Part shown: positions 1 through 5,367 of the stretch, in pieces
How the letters are laid out: every line of letters starts with the position of its first letter
How positions within the stretch are numbered: position 1 is the first letter of the stretch
DNA from: Planctomycetota bacterium
GTDB lineage: Bacteria > Planctomycetota > Phycisphaerae > WQYP01 > JAJZKY01
Direction of reading: 5' to 3'
Length of the DNA: 5,558 nt
Assembly: GCA_021803885.1 (NCBI GenBank)
Contig: JAJZKY010000368.1
Span: 1-5,558 of the forward strand
The notes under the pieces: model-generated
The model's database searches: none
Told to the model about the DNA's origin: nothing
The model's input: only the letters and a program-made list of their open reading frames with translations
Made by a program: the position numbers and the translations under genes

Positions 1-506
1 TTCTGCTGGACGAGGCATGGCTGTTTATCAAGAACGAGACCATTCGGAACTATATCGTCCAGGCGCAGAAGACGTGGCGCAAGCACAACGCCGCGATGAT
101 CCTGGCCACGCAATCCATCAAGGAATTGCAGGAGTCGGGCATGTTGCAGATCGTCTCCGAGAGTTGTCCCACCAAAATCTTCCTGGCGAACCCAGAGATG
201 GATCGCGATGTGTACCGCGAAGCATTTCATCTGAACGACACCGAACTGAACCTGATTGCCGGACTTGTTCCACCCGGCCAGATGCTCATCCGTAAAGCGC
301 AGTCTTCCAAAAAGGTCCAGTTGAATGTCGATTCCGTTTCGCACTGGATGGCGACGAACAATGCCCGCGACAACCTGAAGAAGCGCGACTACTTTGAGCG
401 CTTCGGTATCGCCGAGGGTCTGCGCCGTCTAGCCGAAGAGTTTCCATTCCGGCCCCGGACATCGTCCGGGCTTGCAACCGAAAATCGTAAAGGAGCACTC
501 GCATGA
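1..506 (+). CDS. virB4: VirB4/TrbE-family transfer ATPase, C-terminal part (5' end outside window)
   Basis: Cytoplasmic AAA+-like ATPase that energises pilus biogenesis and substrate transfer in type IV secretion. The first complete codon is at base 3, and 167 codons remain before TGA at 504-506. The visible part opens directly on the Walker B motif LLDEAW, with the acidic pair D-E. Next come a helix rich in charged residues, the conserved ATQSIKEL segment (a glutamine sensor region of the VirB4/TraC/TrbE ATPases, around residues 38-45), and IFLANPEMD with the following LND-E---I pattern, which match the family C-terminal subdomain. Walker A lies upstream, outside the window. The stop codon overlaps the virB9 start by four bases (ATGA), which points to translational coupling. 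The last codons contain a GC-rich hairpin at 454-470. Truncation is due only to the window edge; there is no frameshift. The family call is firm; VirB4 versus TrbE naming is a matter of convention. Confidence 0.93.
   Translation, partial: LLDEAWLFIKNETIRNYIVQAQKTWRKHNAAMILATQSIKELQESGMLQIVSESCPTKIFLANPEMDRDVYREAFHLNDTELNLIAGLVPPGQMLIRKAQSSKKVQLNVDSVSHWMATNNARDNLKKRDYFERFGIAEGLRRLAEEFPFRPRTSSGLATENRKGALA
454..470 (+). repeat. GC-rich perfect hairpin inside the 3' end of virB4
   Basis: CCCGGAC at 454-460 pairs perfectly with GTCCGGG at 464-470 around a three-base loop ATC. The hairpin ends 32 bases before the virB9 start codon and 18 bases before that gene's Shine-Dalgarno. No T-run follows, so it is not an intrinsic terminator. 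It could affect mRNA stability or coupling between virB4 and virB9, but a role is inference. Confidence 0.5.
489..495 (+). promoter_or_regulatory. Ribosome binding site of virB9
   Basis: AAAGGAG lies seven bases before the ATG at 503, inside the last codons of virB4. It supports the start that overlaps the virB4 stop. The 10-mer CGTAAAGGAG that contains it recurs exactly in front of the virB5/trbJ gene, at 2924-2933. Confidence 0.8.
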
Positions 507-1267
507 ACCGTATATCTATTGCCATCGCCGGGACCGCTCTGGCTCTCATCCCCCCTGTGGCCGTTGCTCAGGACGCTTCGGCCCGCACCGTGCAGTATCA
601 CTCACAGGACATCGTGCCCATTCAAGCCAAGCTGAAGTACACGACGCTCATTGAAGTTCCGCCGACCGAGAAGATCATGGAGGCCGCGACCGGCGACAAA
701 GATTTCTGGGTGGTGGATGTTGTCGGCAATTTCTGTTTTGTGCATCCGGCCAAAGCAGGCATTTCCTCCAATCTGAATCTCATTACCGACAAGGGCAATA
801 TCTACAGTTTCACCTTGCAGGACGTGTCCGGCACCTCCGAACTGCCTGACCTGAAGGTATTGATCGTGCCCGCCGATCGTTCCTCCATCGTGGCGTCGTC
901 CGGCCCTCCGCAATATGTTCCAGCCGCCCAATTGGAGCAGTCGAAGCAGCAGCTTGCCGCGCTTCAGTCCCATGTCGAGCAGGCCGTCGATGCGTATAAA
1001 AGCGCCTATCCCCTGCAACTGAAGTTTGACTATACCTACAAGGCGAACGAGGCCCCGTTCGATATCCAGTCGATTTATCACGACAACAAGTTCACCTATA
1101 TCAAGACGAATGCGCCGGAAAAGTTCAGCGTATACGAAATGAAGGATGGCAAGCCCAACCTTGTTAACTACGACCTCCGCGATGGAACCTACATCATCCC
1201 GAAGGTCATGGATTCGGGCTATGTGGAGCTGGGCAAGAAGCGCATGGAGTTTTCGCGCAAGGGGTGA
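503..1267 (+). CDS. virB9: VirB9/TrbG/CagX-family outer-membrane core complex protein
   Basis: Periplasmic protein of the type IV secretion core that forms the outer ring with VirB10 and the VirB7-type lipoprotein. It has 254 residues against roughly 290 for Agrobacterium VirB9. Residues 1-22 form a Sec signal peptide, with likely cleavage AVA|QD and no lipobox. The N-terminal beta domain (about 35-125) carries family hallmarks: the T-LIEVPPTEKI stretch, TGD followed by a tryptophan, and the SSNLNLITDKG-IYSF segment. A helical, Gln/Ala-rich linker (about 140-168) leads to the C-terminal CagX-like domain (about 172-252), with IYHDNKFTYI, the NLVNYDLRDGTY region and a final GY-ELG strand. A single cysteine is at residue 78. 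The start is ATG with a good Shine-Dalgarno seven bases upstream, overlapping the virB4 stop by four bases. VirB10 follows after five bases. The family assignment is secure; partner contacts are inferred from the family. Confidence 0.93.
   Translation: MNRISIAIAGTALALIPPVAVAQDASARTVQYHSQDIVPIQAKLKYTTLIEVPPTEKIMEAATGDKDFWVVDVVGNFCFVHPAKAGISSNLNLITDKGNIYSFTLQDVSGTSELPDLKVLIVPADRSSIVASSGPPQYVPAAQLEQSKQQLAALQSHVEQAVDAYKSAYPLQLKFDYTYKANEAPFDIQSIYHDNKFTYIKTNAPEKFSVYEMKDGKPNLVNYDLRDGTYIIPKVMDSGYVELGKKRMEFSRKG
1259..1264 (+). promoter_or_regulatory. Ribosome binding site that decides the virB10 start
   Basis: AAGGGG in the last codons of virB9 stands eight bases before the ATG at 1273. For the alternative GTG at 1264 the nearest purine core is GGAG at 1246-1249, fourteen bases away, which is too far. 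This favours ATG 1273, although the GTGA four-base overlap with the virB9 stop would also be a normal arrangement. Confidence 0.55.
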
Positions 1268-1272
1268 CGGCG

Positions 1273-2613
1273 ATGGCTGACCAAGAAACAAAACCACCTG
1301 CAGACCCTGATTTTTCCGATCTGCCCGAACTGCGTCGCAGGCTCGTGGAACCGAAGGGCGTGATCCAGAAAAACCTGAAGATATTTCTTTACCTTGGAGC
1401 CAGCGTACTGGTTATCATCGCGGCGATCTTCAGCGCCGGTGGCAAGAAGCCCGCGACGCAGGCTGGGAAAAACCAGCCGCCGCAGCCAACCGTGCAGGAC
1501 AATACCGACAACAATGTTGCCGATTTGAAGAGCCAGCTTCAGGCCGAACAACTCAAGGAACAGCAGCAGGCCGCTATAGCTGCCGCCAACGATCCCGCAC
1601 TTGCGCGTGCAACTCCCGCACAGCAGGCCGCCGCCTCCACCTATGGCCCTACAGGCCAATCTCTCGCTTGTATTCCGGGCCAGCCTTGCCCGCAAGCCGC
1701 AACCGGGCAACAGAACGGCGGTCAGCAACAACTCACTCCAGAGCAACAGCAGGCCCAGCAGCTCGCCGCCAAGGAACGGGAGCTTCAGTACAACTCTCGG
1801 TTCGCGTCGAACCTTGTTTACACCCAGCCTGCCGATTCTCCGCCACAGCAACAGGCAACGCAAGCGGGAACCGCGCCAACCGGCTACGCTCCGAGGCAGA
1901 ACCCATACGCGCTTTCGGATCAGGCAGGAAGCAGCTTGATTGCTCCTCGTGCCCCAGGTGAGCGGTCAACACAACAAAAGCGTGCGTCCGAGATCAATCT
2001 GGATTCTGCCGTGGGCCAGCCGTATGTTGTCTATGAGGGCACGACGCTCGACACGGTCCTGATGAACCGTCTGGACGGCGATGCCGTTGGCCCGGTCAAG
2101 GTGCTTGTCTCCAATCCTTTGTATTCGCATGACCATCAGCACGTCCTCATTCCCGATGGAACCATCGTGCTGGGCGAGGCGAAGAAAATTGGTGCCGCCG
2201 GATTCGGCCAGCAGCGCCGCCTAGCTGTCGTCTTTCATCGGATGATTATGCCGGACGGCTATTCGGTGGATCTCGACCAATTCCACGGGCTAGACCAGAT
2301 TGGTGAGGAAGGACTCAAAGACAAAGTGAACAATCACTATCTCGAAATATTCGGAACCTCCATTGTCCTGGGCGTGATCGCCGGTGCCGGTGAAATTACG
2401 CAGGGTGGAGGTGCTTTCACCGGTTCCGGTTCTCAGGAGTTCACGAATGGAGCCGCCGGCAGTGTGTCCGAGTCGGCAACCACGGTTCTCGACCAATTCC
2501 TTCAGATACCGCCGACCATCACCATCCGCGAAGGCCACCGCGTTAAAGTCTATTTCACGCAGGATATGTTGCTGCCCGCGTACACCAACCACACCATGGA
2601 CCAGACGTTCTAG
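1273..2613 (+). CDS. virB10: VirB10/TrbI-family envelope-spanning scaffold protein
   Basis: VirB10 spans from the inner membrane to the outer-membrane pore and couples ATPase energy to the core complex. From ATG 1273 it has 446 residues, longer than Agrobacterium VirB10 (377), mostly because of its linker. In order: a cytoplasmic N-terminus (1-36, with basic residues near 21-36); one transmembrane helix (about 37-54, LYLGASVLVIIAAIF); a periplasmic Gln/Ala/Pro-rich linker (about 58-245) with a C-x5-C pair at Cys133 and Cys139; and the C-terminal beta-barrel domain (about 250-434). The barrel shows the typical EGTTLDTVLMNRLDGD opening, IPDGT-VLGEA, QRRLAVVFHR--MPDG and the closing IPPTITIREGHRVKVYF. 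The hydrophobic YLEIFGTSIVLGVIAGAGE helix (about 356-374), followed by a Gly/Ser loop and a second helix, fits the antenna that inserts in the outer membrane. An in-frame GTG at 1264 would add three residues. The gene ends ten bases before the lipoprotein start. Confidence 0.93.
   Translation: MADQETKPPADPDFSDLPELRRRLVEPKGVIQKNLKIFLYLGASVLVIIAAIFSAGGKKPATQAGKNQPPQPTVQDNTDNNVADLKSQLQAEQLKEQQQAAIAAANDPALARATPAQQAAASTYGPTGQSLACIPGQPCPQAATGQQNGGQQQLTPEQQQAQQLAAKERELQYNSRFASNLVYTQPADSPPQQQATQAGTAPTGYAPRQNPYALSDQAGSSLIAPRAPGERSTQQKRASEINLDSAVGQPYVVYEGTTLDTVLMNRLDGDAVGPVKVLVSNPLYSHDHQHVLIPDGTIVLGEAKKIGAAGFGQQRRLAVVFHRMIMPDGYSVDLDQFHGLDQIGEEGLKDKVNNHYLEIFGTSIVLGVIAGAGEITQGGGAFTGSGSQEFTNGAAGSVSESATTVLDQFLQIPPTITIREGHRVKVYFTQDMLLPAYTNHTMDQTF
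2387..2423 (+). repeat. Nine-base perfect inverted repeat inside virB10
   Basis: CCGGTGAAA at 2387-2395 is the exact reverse complement of TTTCACCGG at 2415-2423, with a 19-base loop. The left arm is preceded by a direct copy of CCGGTG at 2381-2386. The element lies in the codons for the Gly-rich loop between the two antenna helices. It may simply reflect Gly/Thr codon choice, or be an mRNA hairpin; the sequence shows only the symmetry. Confidence 0.45.
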
Positions 2614-2617
2614 GAGG
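2612..2617 (+). promoter_or_regulatory. Consensus ribosome binding site of the lipoprotein gene
   Basis: A full AGGAGG overlaps the virB10 TAG stop (2611-2613) and sits five bases before the ATG at 2623. It is the best Shine-Dalgarno match in the window, suggesting that the lipoprotein is translated efficiently. Confidence 0.8.
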
Positions 2618-2622
2618 CTTCA

Positions 2623-2922
2623 ATGAAATACACTCACGCGCTTGTTGCAATAGGACTGATACTCGGAAGCTTGGTCATCGCCGGATGCGAGAGCAAGCAG
2701 CATAAGCTAACCAGGTTGCAAAACGATTATGCCAAAGCCCACGCGCAATACTACACAGACTGCATTGCTCCCGCCACGGCTGGAGATGGCGGTTACATAT
2801 CAGGGAAAAAGCCCACACTTCCAACCCCGGCACAACAGAAAGCGCAGCAGCAAAAATGCGCCGCGGAAGGCGCGAAGGCTGGCAAACTCTTGGACCAGAT
2901 AATGGCCGCCGAAACCAAATAA
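2623..2922 (+). CDS. Small outer-membrane lipoprotein of the T4SS (VirB7/TrbH/TrbK-like position, family not recognised)
   Basis: A 99-residue predicted lipoprotein. A short basic start, a hydrophobic stretch (about 6-20) and the lipobox VIAGC place the lipidated cysteine at residue 22. The following residue is Glu, not Asp, so sorting to the outer membrane is expected. The mature part (78 residues) is mainly helical and polar: a helix around 25-46, a Gly/Pro-rich turn around 53-70, then a Gln/Lys/Ala-rich helix to the end. Two further cysteines at 47 and 79 could form a disulfide that joins the helices, or could pair with the single Cys78 of VirB9. I do not recognise a family. Position inside the operon and the lipobox suggest a VirB7/TrbH core lipoprotein, or a TrbK-type entry-exclusion lipoprotein; the first fits its place directly behind virB10, the second its place beside trbJ and trbL. 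The gene and the lipoprotein call are well supported, the role is inference. Confidence 0.85.
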   Translation: MKYTHALVAIGLILGSLVIAGCESKQHKLTRLQNDYAKAHAQYYTDCIAPATAGDGGYISGKKPTLPTPAQQKAQQQKCAAEGAKAGKLLDQIMAAETK

Positions 2923-2926
2923 CCGT

Positions 2927-2933
2927 AAAGGAG
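2927..2933 (+). promoter_or_regulatory. Ribosome binding site that decides the trbJ start
   Basis: AAAGGAG is seven bases before ATG 2941 but only one base before the in-frame ATG at 2935. The second ATG is therefore the likely start. The surrounding 10-mer CGTAAAGGAG and its seven-base spacing are the same as for virB9. Confidence 0.75.
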
Positions 2934-2940
2934 AATGAAC

Positions 2941-3747
2941 ATGAAACGCATCCCGGGTAGTATCGGAATTCTCGCGATCCTTCTTGTCGGAGGCGCCGCA
3001 GCCCAGGCACAGTTCGGGGGAGTCGTCTTTGATCCCACCCAATCCGTTCATGCCGTCCAGCAGATCATGCAGGCCAGCCAACTCTACACCACGACTATAC
3101 AAACGAGCCAGAACGTGATCGCGGCCTACAATTTTGCCAAACAGATGGCCAGTTCGCCCGCGAGCCTTTATCAGCCCTATATTTCCCCTTCCACCTATTG
3201 GATGGCGCTGGACCAGACGGCGAACACCTATGGCAATTCGCAAGGTGTGATCAATGCCGCGAACACCGGTGTTAACGCGCAGTCCGCCTACCAGTTTTCG
3301 AGCGTTCCCCGCGCCGGAATCGTCCCCGACTACAGCGCCCTCAGCATGGCGGGCCAGCAGCAGATCGCGGCGCAGGCTGCTACCACCGACCTGGGTGATG
3401 CGGTCGCGGAAAGCAATCTGCAGACGCTAGGCACCATGCGGGCAAATGAAATGCAGCGGGAGCAGGACATCTCGGCGCTTGAGAACGCGAGTCATTCGAT
3501 GGACCCGGCCCAGCACACCGACATGGCCACTATGCAGCGGATGAACCAGGCGATGATTCTCCAACTCCGGCAGCAGCAGGAGACCAACCAGCTTCAGCAA
3601 GCCAACGTCCTCCAACAGATCGTCGCGCAGAAACAGCAGCAGGACGCTATGAAGGCGGGATTTCAGGACGCTGCGGCTTACAACCGAGACTACGACACGA
3701 TTATTGCTCCCATGACGAACAACGCAGCCGACGCTTTGAGCTATTAG
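2941..3747 (+). CDS. trbJ: TrbJ/VirB5-family periplasmic conjugative transfer protein
   Basis: VirB5/TrbJ proteins are exported and act as minor pilus components or adhesins at the pilus tip. From ATG 2941 the product has 268 residues. Residues 1-23 form a Sec signal peptide with cleavage AQA|QF. Directly after it comes GGVVFDPTQ, the DPT-type opening seen in TrbJ proteins, then a long helical region (about 33-70) rich in Gln, Ser and Thr. The middle (about 75-135) is richer in Tyr, Ser and Asn. The last third (about 135-245) is helical and very Gln-rich, with a probable coiled coil at about 195-240. There are no cysteines. An ATG two codons upstream (2935) is too close to the Shine-Dalgarno. 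A perfect palindrome lies within the gene at 3262-3273. VirB6/trbL follows after 28 bases, as VirB5 precedes VirB6 in the Agrobacterium virB operon. The sequence is divergent, so TrbJ versus generic VirB5 is a family-level call. Confidence 0.82.
   Translation: MKRIPGSIGILAILLVGGAAAQAQFGGVVFDPTQSVHAVQQIMQASQLYTTTIQTSQNVIAAYNFAKQMASSPASLYQPYISPSTYWMALDQTANTYGNSQGVINAANTGVNAQSAYQFSSVPRAGIVPDYSALSMAGQQQIAAQAATTDLGDAVAESNLQTLGTMRANEMQREQDISALENASHSMDPAQHTDMATMQRMNQAMILQLRQQQETNQLQQANVLQQIVAQKQQQDAMKAGFQDAAAYNRDYDTIIAPMTNNAADALSY
3262..3273. repeat. Perfect 12-base palindrome inside trbJ
   Basis: AACACCGGTGTT is identical to its reverse complement. With its preceding G it recurs, with one extra A, in the trbJ-virB6 gap (GAACAACCGGTGTT at 3747-3760). 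It could be a protein binding site, or a chance result of the codons for Asn-Thr-Gly-Val. Confidence 0.45.
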
Positions 3748-3761
3748 AACAACCGGTGTTC
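3747..3761 (+). repeat. Small hairpin in the trbJ-virB6 intergenic gap
   Basis: GAACA (3747-3751) pairs with TGTTC (3757-3761) around the loop ACCGG. It starts at the last base of the trbJ stop codon and ends three bases before the virB6 Shine-Dalgarno AAGGA (3764-3768). The stem is short and without a T-run, so it is not a terminator; it may slightly affect virB6 translation. Confidence 0.35.
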
Positions 3762-3775
3762 ACAAGGAACTTGCT

Positions 3776-4624
3776 ATGGACCTACTTCAAGTGATTACTA
3801 CGGGATGCGATTCGCTGACCGCCACAGCAGCGCCATCGGTCACTGCACTCGGTCTCCATATGTGCATCGCCCTCGCCACCATTATGCTCGTCTGGTTCGG
3901 CGTGCAGGAATCGCTGGCCTCCGCGCATGGAGGTCCCGGCTTCAACATGGGCAAGTTCCTCAGCTTTTTCCTGCTCATCACCTTCGCCTATGCGATGGTC
4001 AAGTTTTACGACAGCGCCATTCCCGGCGTCGGCTACTCAATCCAAGGCTTTATCAACGGAGGCGCACAGAATCTCGTTACGATCATTGGCAAAGACAGTG
4101 TGACTACAATCTTCAACACCATCCATCAGGCTGAAAAGCCGCTCGGCGGAGCCATCCCAAAAGCGCTGTTGTCACCGTACTACGCACTTGTTTATTTCGT
4201 CGTGCAGCTCATCATTTCGCTGTTGAGCGCTACCATCGTTGCCATTCTCGCCTATGCTGCGATCGGGATGACTGTCATTGGTCTTGTCGGTCCCGTATTC
4301 ATCCCCTTTCTCGTTTTCGACAAGCTGGATTTCTTGTTTTGGGGCTGGCTTAGGGCGTTTATGGGGTTCGCCTTCTACAAAGTGATTGCAGCGGCAACGC
4401 TCAGTGTCCTGAGCCATCTCTATACTTCGTACCTGTCGACGCTATTTTCGCTTGACCCCATCACGATGGTGACGCACTTGCCAGGACTCATCATCCTCAT
4501 CCTCGTGAATGTGTACATCCTGTTCAAGATTCCAGTCATGACCATGACGCTCTTCTCAGGCAGCCACGGCGGTCACGACGGCGGTATGGGCCTACTCACA
4601 TTTGCTCTCTTGCGGAGCATATAG
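3776..4624 (+). CDS. virB6: VirB6/TrbL-family polytopic inner-membrane transfer protein
   Basis: VirB6/TrbL proteins are inner-membrane channel components that contact the DNA substrate and help assemble the pilus. The product has 282 residues, close to Agrobacterium VirB6 (295) and much shorter than RP4 TrbL. Hydrophobic segments lie at about 22-47, 61-78, 136-158, 160-181, 192-214 and 235-258, giving five or six membrane passes. Between the second and third is a periplasmic or channel-loop region (about 80-133). The most telling stretch is the GPVFIPFLVFD motif followed by FWGWLRAFMGFAFYKV (about 172-203), the conserved VirB6/TrbL core with its tryptophans. A His/Gly-rich turn (SGSHGGHDGGMG, 261-272) precedes the short C-terminus. 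ATG 3776 is preceded by AAGGA with a seven-base spacing. It follows trbJ by 28 bases and precedes virB8 by 27 bases. The family call is confident from motif and topology. Confidence 0.88.
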   Translation: MDLLQVITTGCDSLTATAAPSVTALGLHMCIALATIMLVWFGVQESLASAHGGPGFNMGKFLSFFLLITFAYAMVKFYDSAIPGVGYSIQGFINGGAQNLVTIIGKDSVTTIFNTIHQAEKPLGGAIPKALLSPYYALVYFVVQLIISLLSATIVAILAYAAIGMTVIGLVGPVFIPFLVFDKLDFLFWGWLRAFMGFAFYKVIAAATLSVLSHLYTSYLSTLFSLDPITMVTHLPGLIILILVNVYILFKIPVMTMTLFSGSHGGHDGGMGLLTFALLRSI

Positions 4625-4641
4625 CGCGGGCAGAGTCCCTT

Positions 4642-4645
4642 GGAG
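4642..4645 (+). promoter_or_regulatory. Ribosome binding site that decides the virB8 start
   Basis: GGAG stands six bases before ATG 4652. An in-frame TTG at 4640 overlaps this very site and has no suitable Shine-Dalgarno of its own, so the ATG is preferred. Confidence 0.65.
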
Positions 4646-4651
4646 AAACCG

Positions 4652-5335
4652 ATGAATGTCGCCACAAAAGCAACGCCAACAATCACCCGCGCAGCGGAGC
4701 GGTATCTGGAGCAGTACGGCGATCCGCTCGTCATGAACACCTATCTCAAGATCACAATCCTGTGCCTTGTGGCGGTGTGTCTCGCGCTGGCCGCGCTCGT
4801 ATTCAAAAGCCAGAAGATGCTTGCCTCAATGCGGCCCCTGATTATCCGCATCAACGATGTGGGCCGGGCGGAAGCGATCGACTATCGCAACTTTCAGTAC
4901 CGTCCGCAGGAAGCGGAGAACAAGTATTACCTCACCCGCTGGTCGGAGTTGTATTTCAGCCGCAATCGCTTCACCATTGAGCGCGACCAGACCGATTCTC
5001 TCTACTTTCTGAATGACGATGTGCAGCGGGCCGTGATTGCGCAGGAGCAGAAGGACAAGATTATCCAGACGTACCGGAACGACAGCACGCTCCCGTATGT
5101 CGATATAGAGGTCAAGAACATTGTCTTGGACGATTTGCGGCAGTCTCCATATTCGGCACGGATTGAATTTGAGAAGGTCTACACCAACCCCGCCGACCAC
5201 ACGGAACTCAAGCGGGAGCGATGGACCGCCAGCGTGACCTATGTCTTCCGCGAGAACGTGAAGAACAATGAACTGGCCGTGAACCCTCTCGGATTGACCA
5301 TCGTGCGCTTCCGGGCCGACCAGGCATTCAACTAG
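4652..5335 (+). CDS. virB8: VirB8/TrbF-family inner-membrane assembly protein
   Basis: VirB8 is a bitopic inner-membrane protein that nucleates assembly of the secretion machine and contacts VirB9, VirB10 and VirB6. From ATG 4652 the product has 227 residues, close to Agrobacterium VirB8 (237). A short cytoplasmic N-terminus (1-30) contains the AAERYLEQYGDPLV segment seen in TrbF-like proteins. One transmembrane helix follows (about 32-52, with Cys38 and Cys43 inside). The periplasmic NTF2-like domain (about 60-222) shows helices around 93-105 and 117-142, then antiparallel strands. It ends with NPLGLTI (211-217), the conserved NP-G motif of VirB8, followed by F-AD-AF as in TrbF. The gene is last in the recognised series. 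In RP4 trbF precedes trbG, and in Agrobacterium virB8 precedes virB9, so its place after virB6 without virB9 behind it is unusual. Nothing suggests damage to the reading frame. Confidence 0.92.
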   Translation: MNVATKATPTITRAAERYLEQYGDPLVMNTYLKITILCLVAVCLALAALVFKSQKMLASMRPLIIRINDVGRAEAIDYRNFQYRPQEAENKYYLTRWSELYFSRNRFTIERDQTDSLYFLNDDVQRAVIAQEQKDKIIQTYRNDSTLPYVDIEVKNIVLDDLRQSPYSARIEFEKVYTNPADHTELKRERWTASVTYVFRENVKNNELAVNPLGLTIVRFRADQAFN

Positions 5336-5367
5336 AGGAACGAACCGACTTTCCGAGAGACGATGCG

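Noticed and set aside
1264..1272. GTG start for virB10 giving a GTGA overlap with virB9
   Set aside because: Possible, but the Shine-Dalgarno AAGGGG fits the ATG at 1273 better; it changes only three residues.
602..1297. Long minus-strand ORF opposite virB9 (231 codons)
   Set aside because: Its product is a low-complexity, Arg/Gly/Leu-rich peptide with no family features, and it lies fully opposite a clear VirB9 gene. Long antisense frames recur along this window because of codon bias.
1501..1860. CAG/CAA-rich stretch in virB10 considered as a repeat array
   Set aside because: The units are irregular and encode the normal low-complexity Gln/Ala linker of VirB10 proteins; there is no CRISPR or true tandem repeat.
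1219..1863. Minus-strand ORF opposite the start of virB10 (214 codons)
   Set aside because: The product is an unnatural Leu/Gly/Arg-rich sequence created by the reverse of the Gln/Ala/Pro linker codons.
4628..4639. GGG/CCC inverted repeat in the virB6-virB8 gap
   Set aside because: Only three pairs with a six-base loop; too weak to be meaningful.
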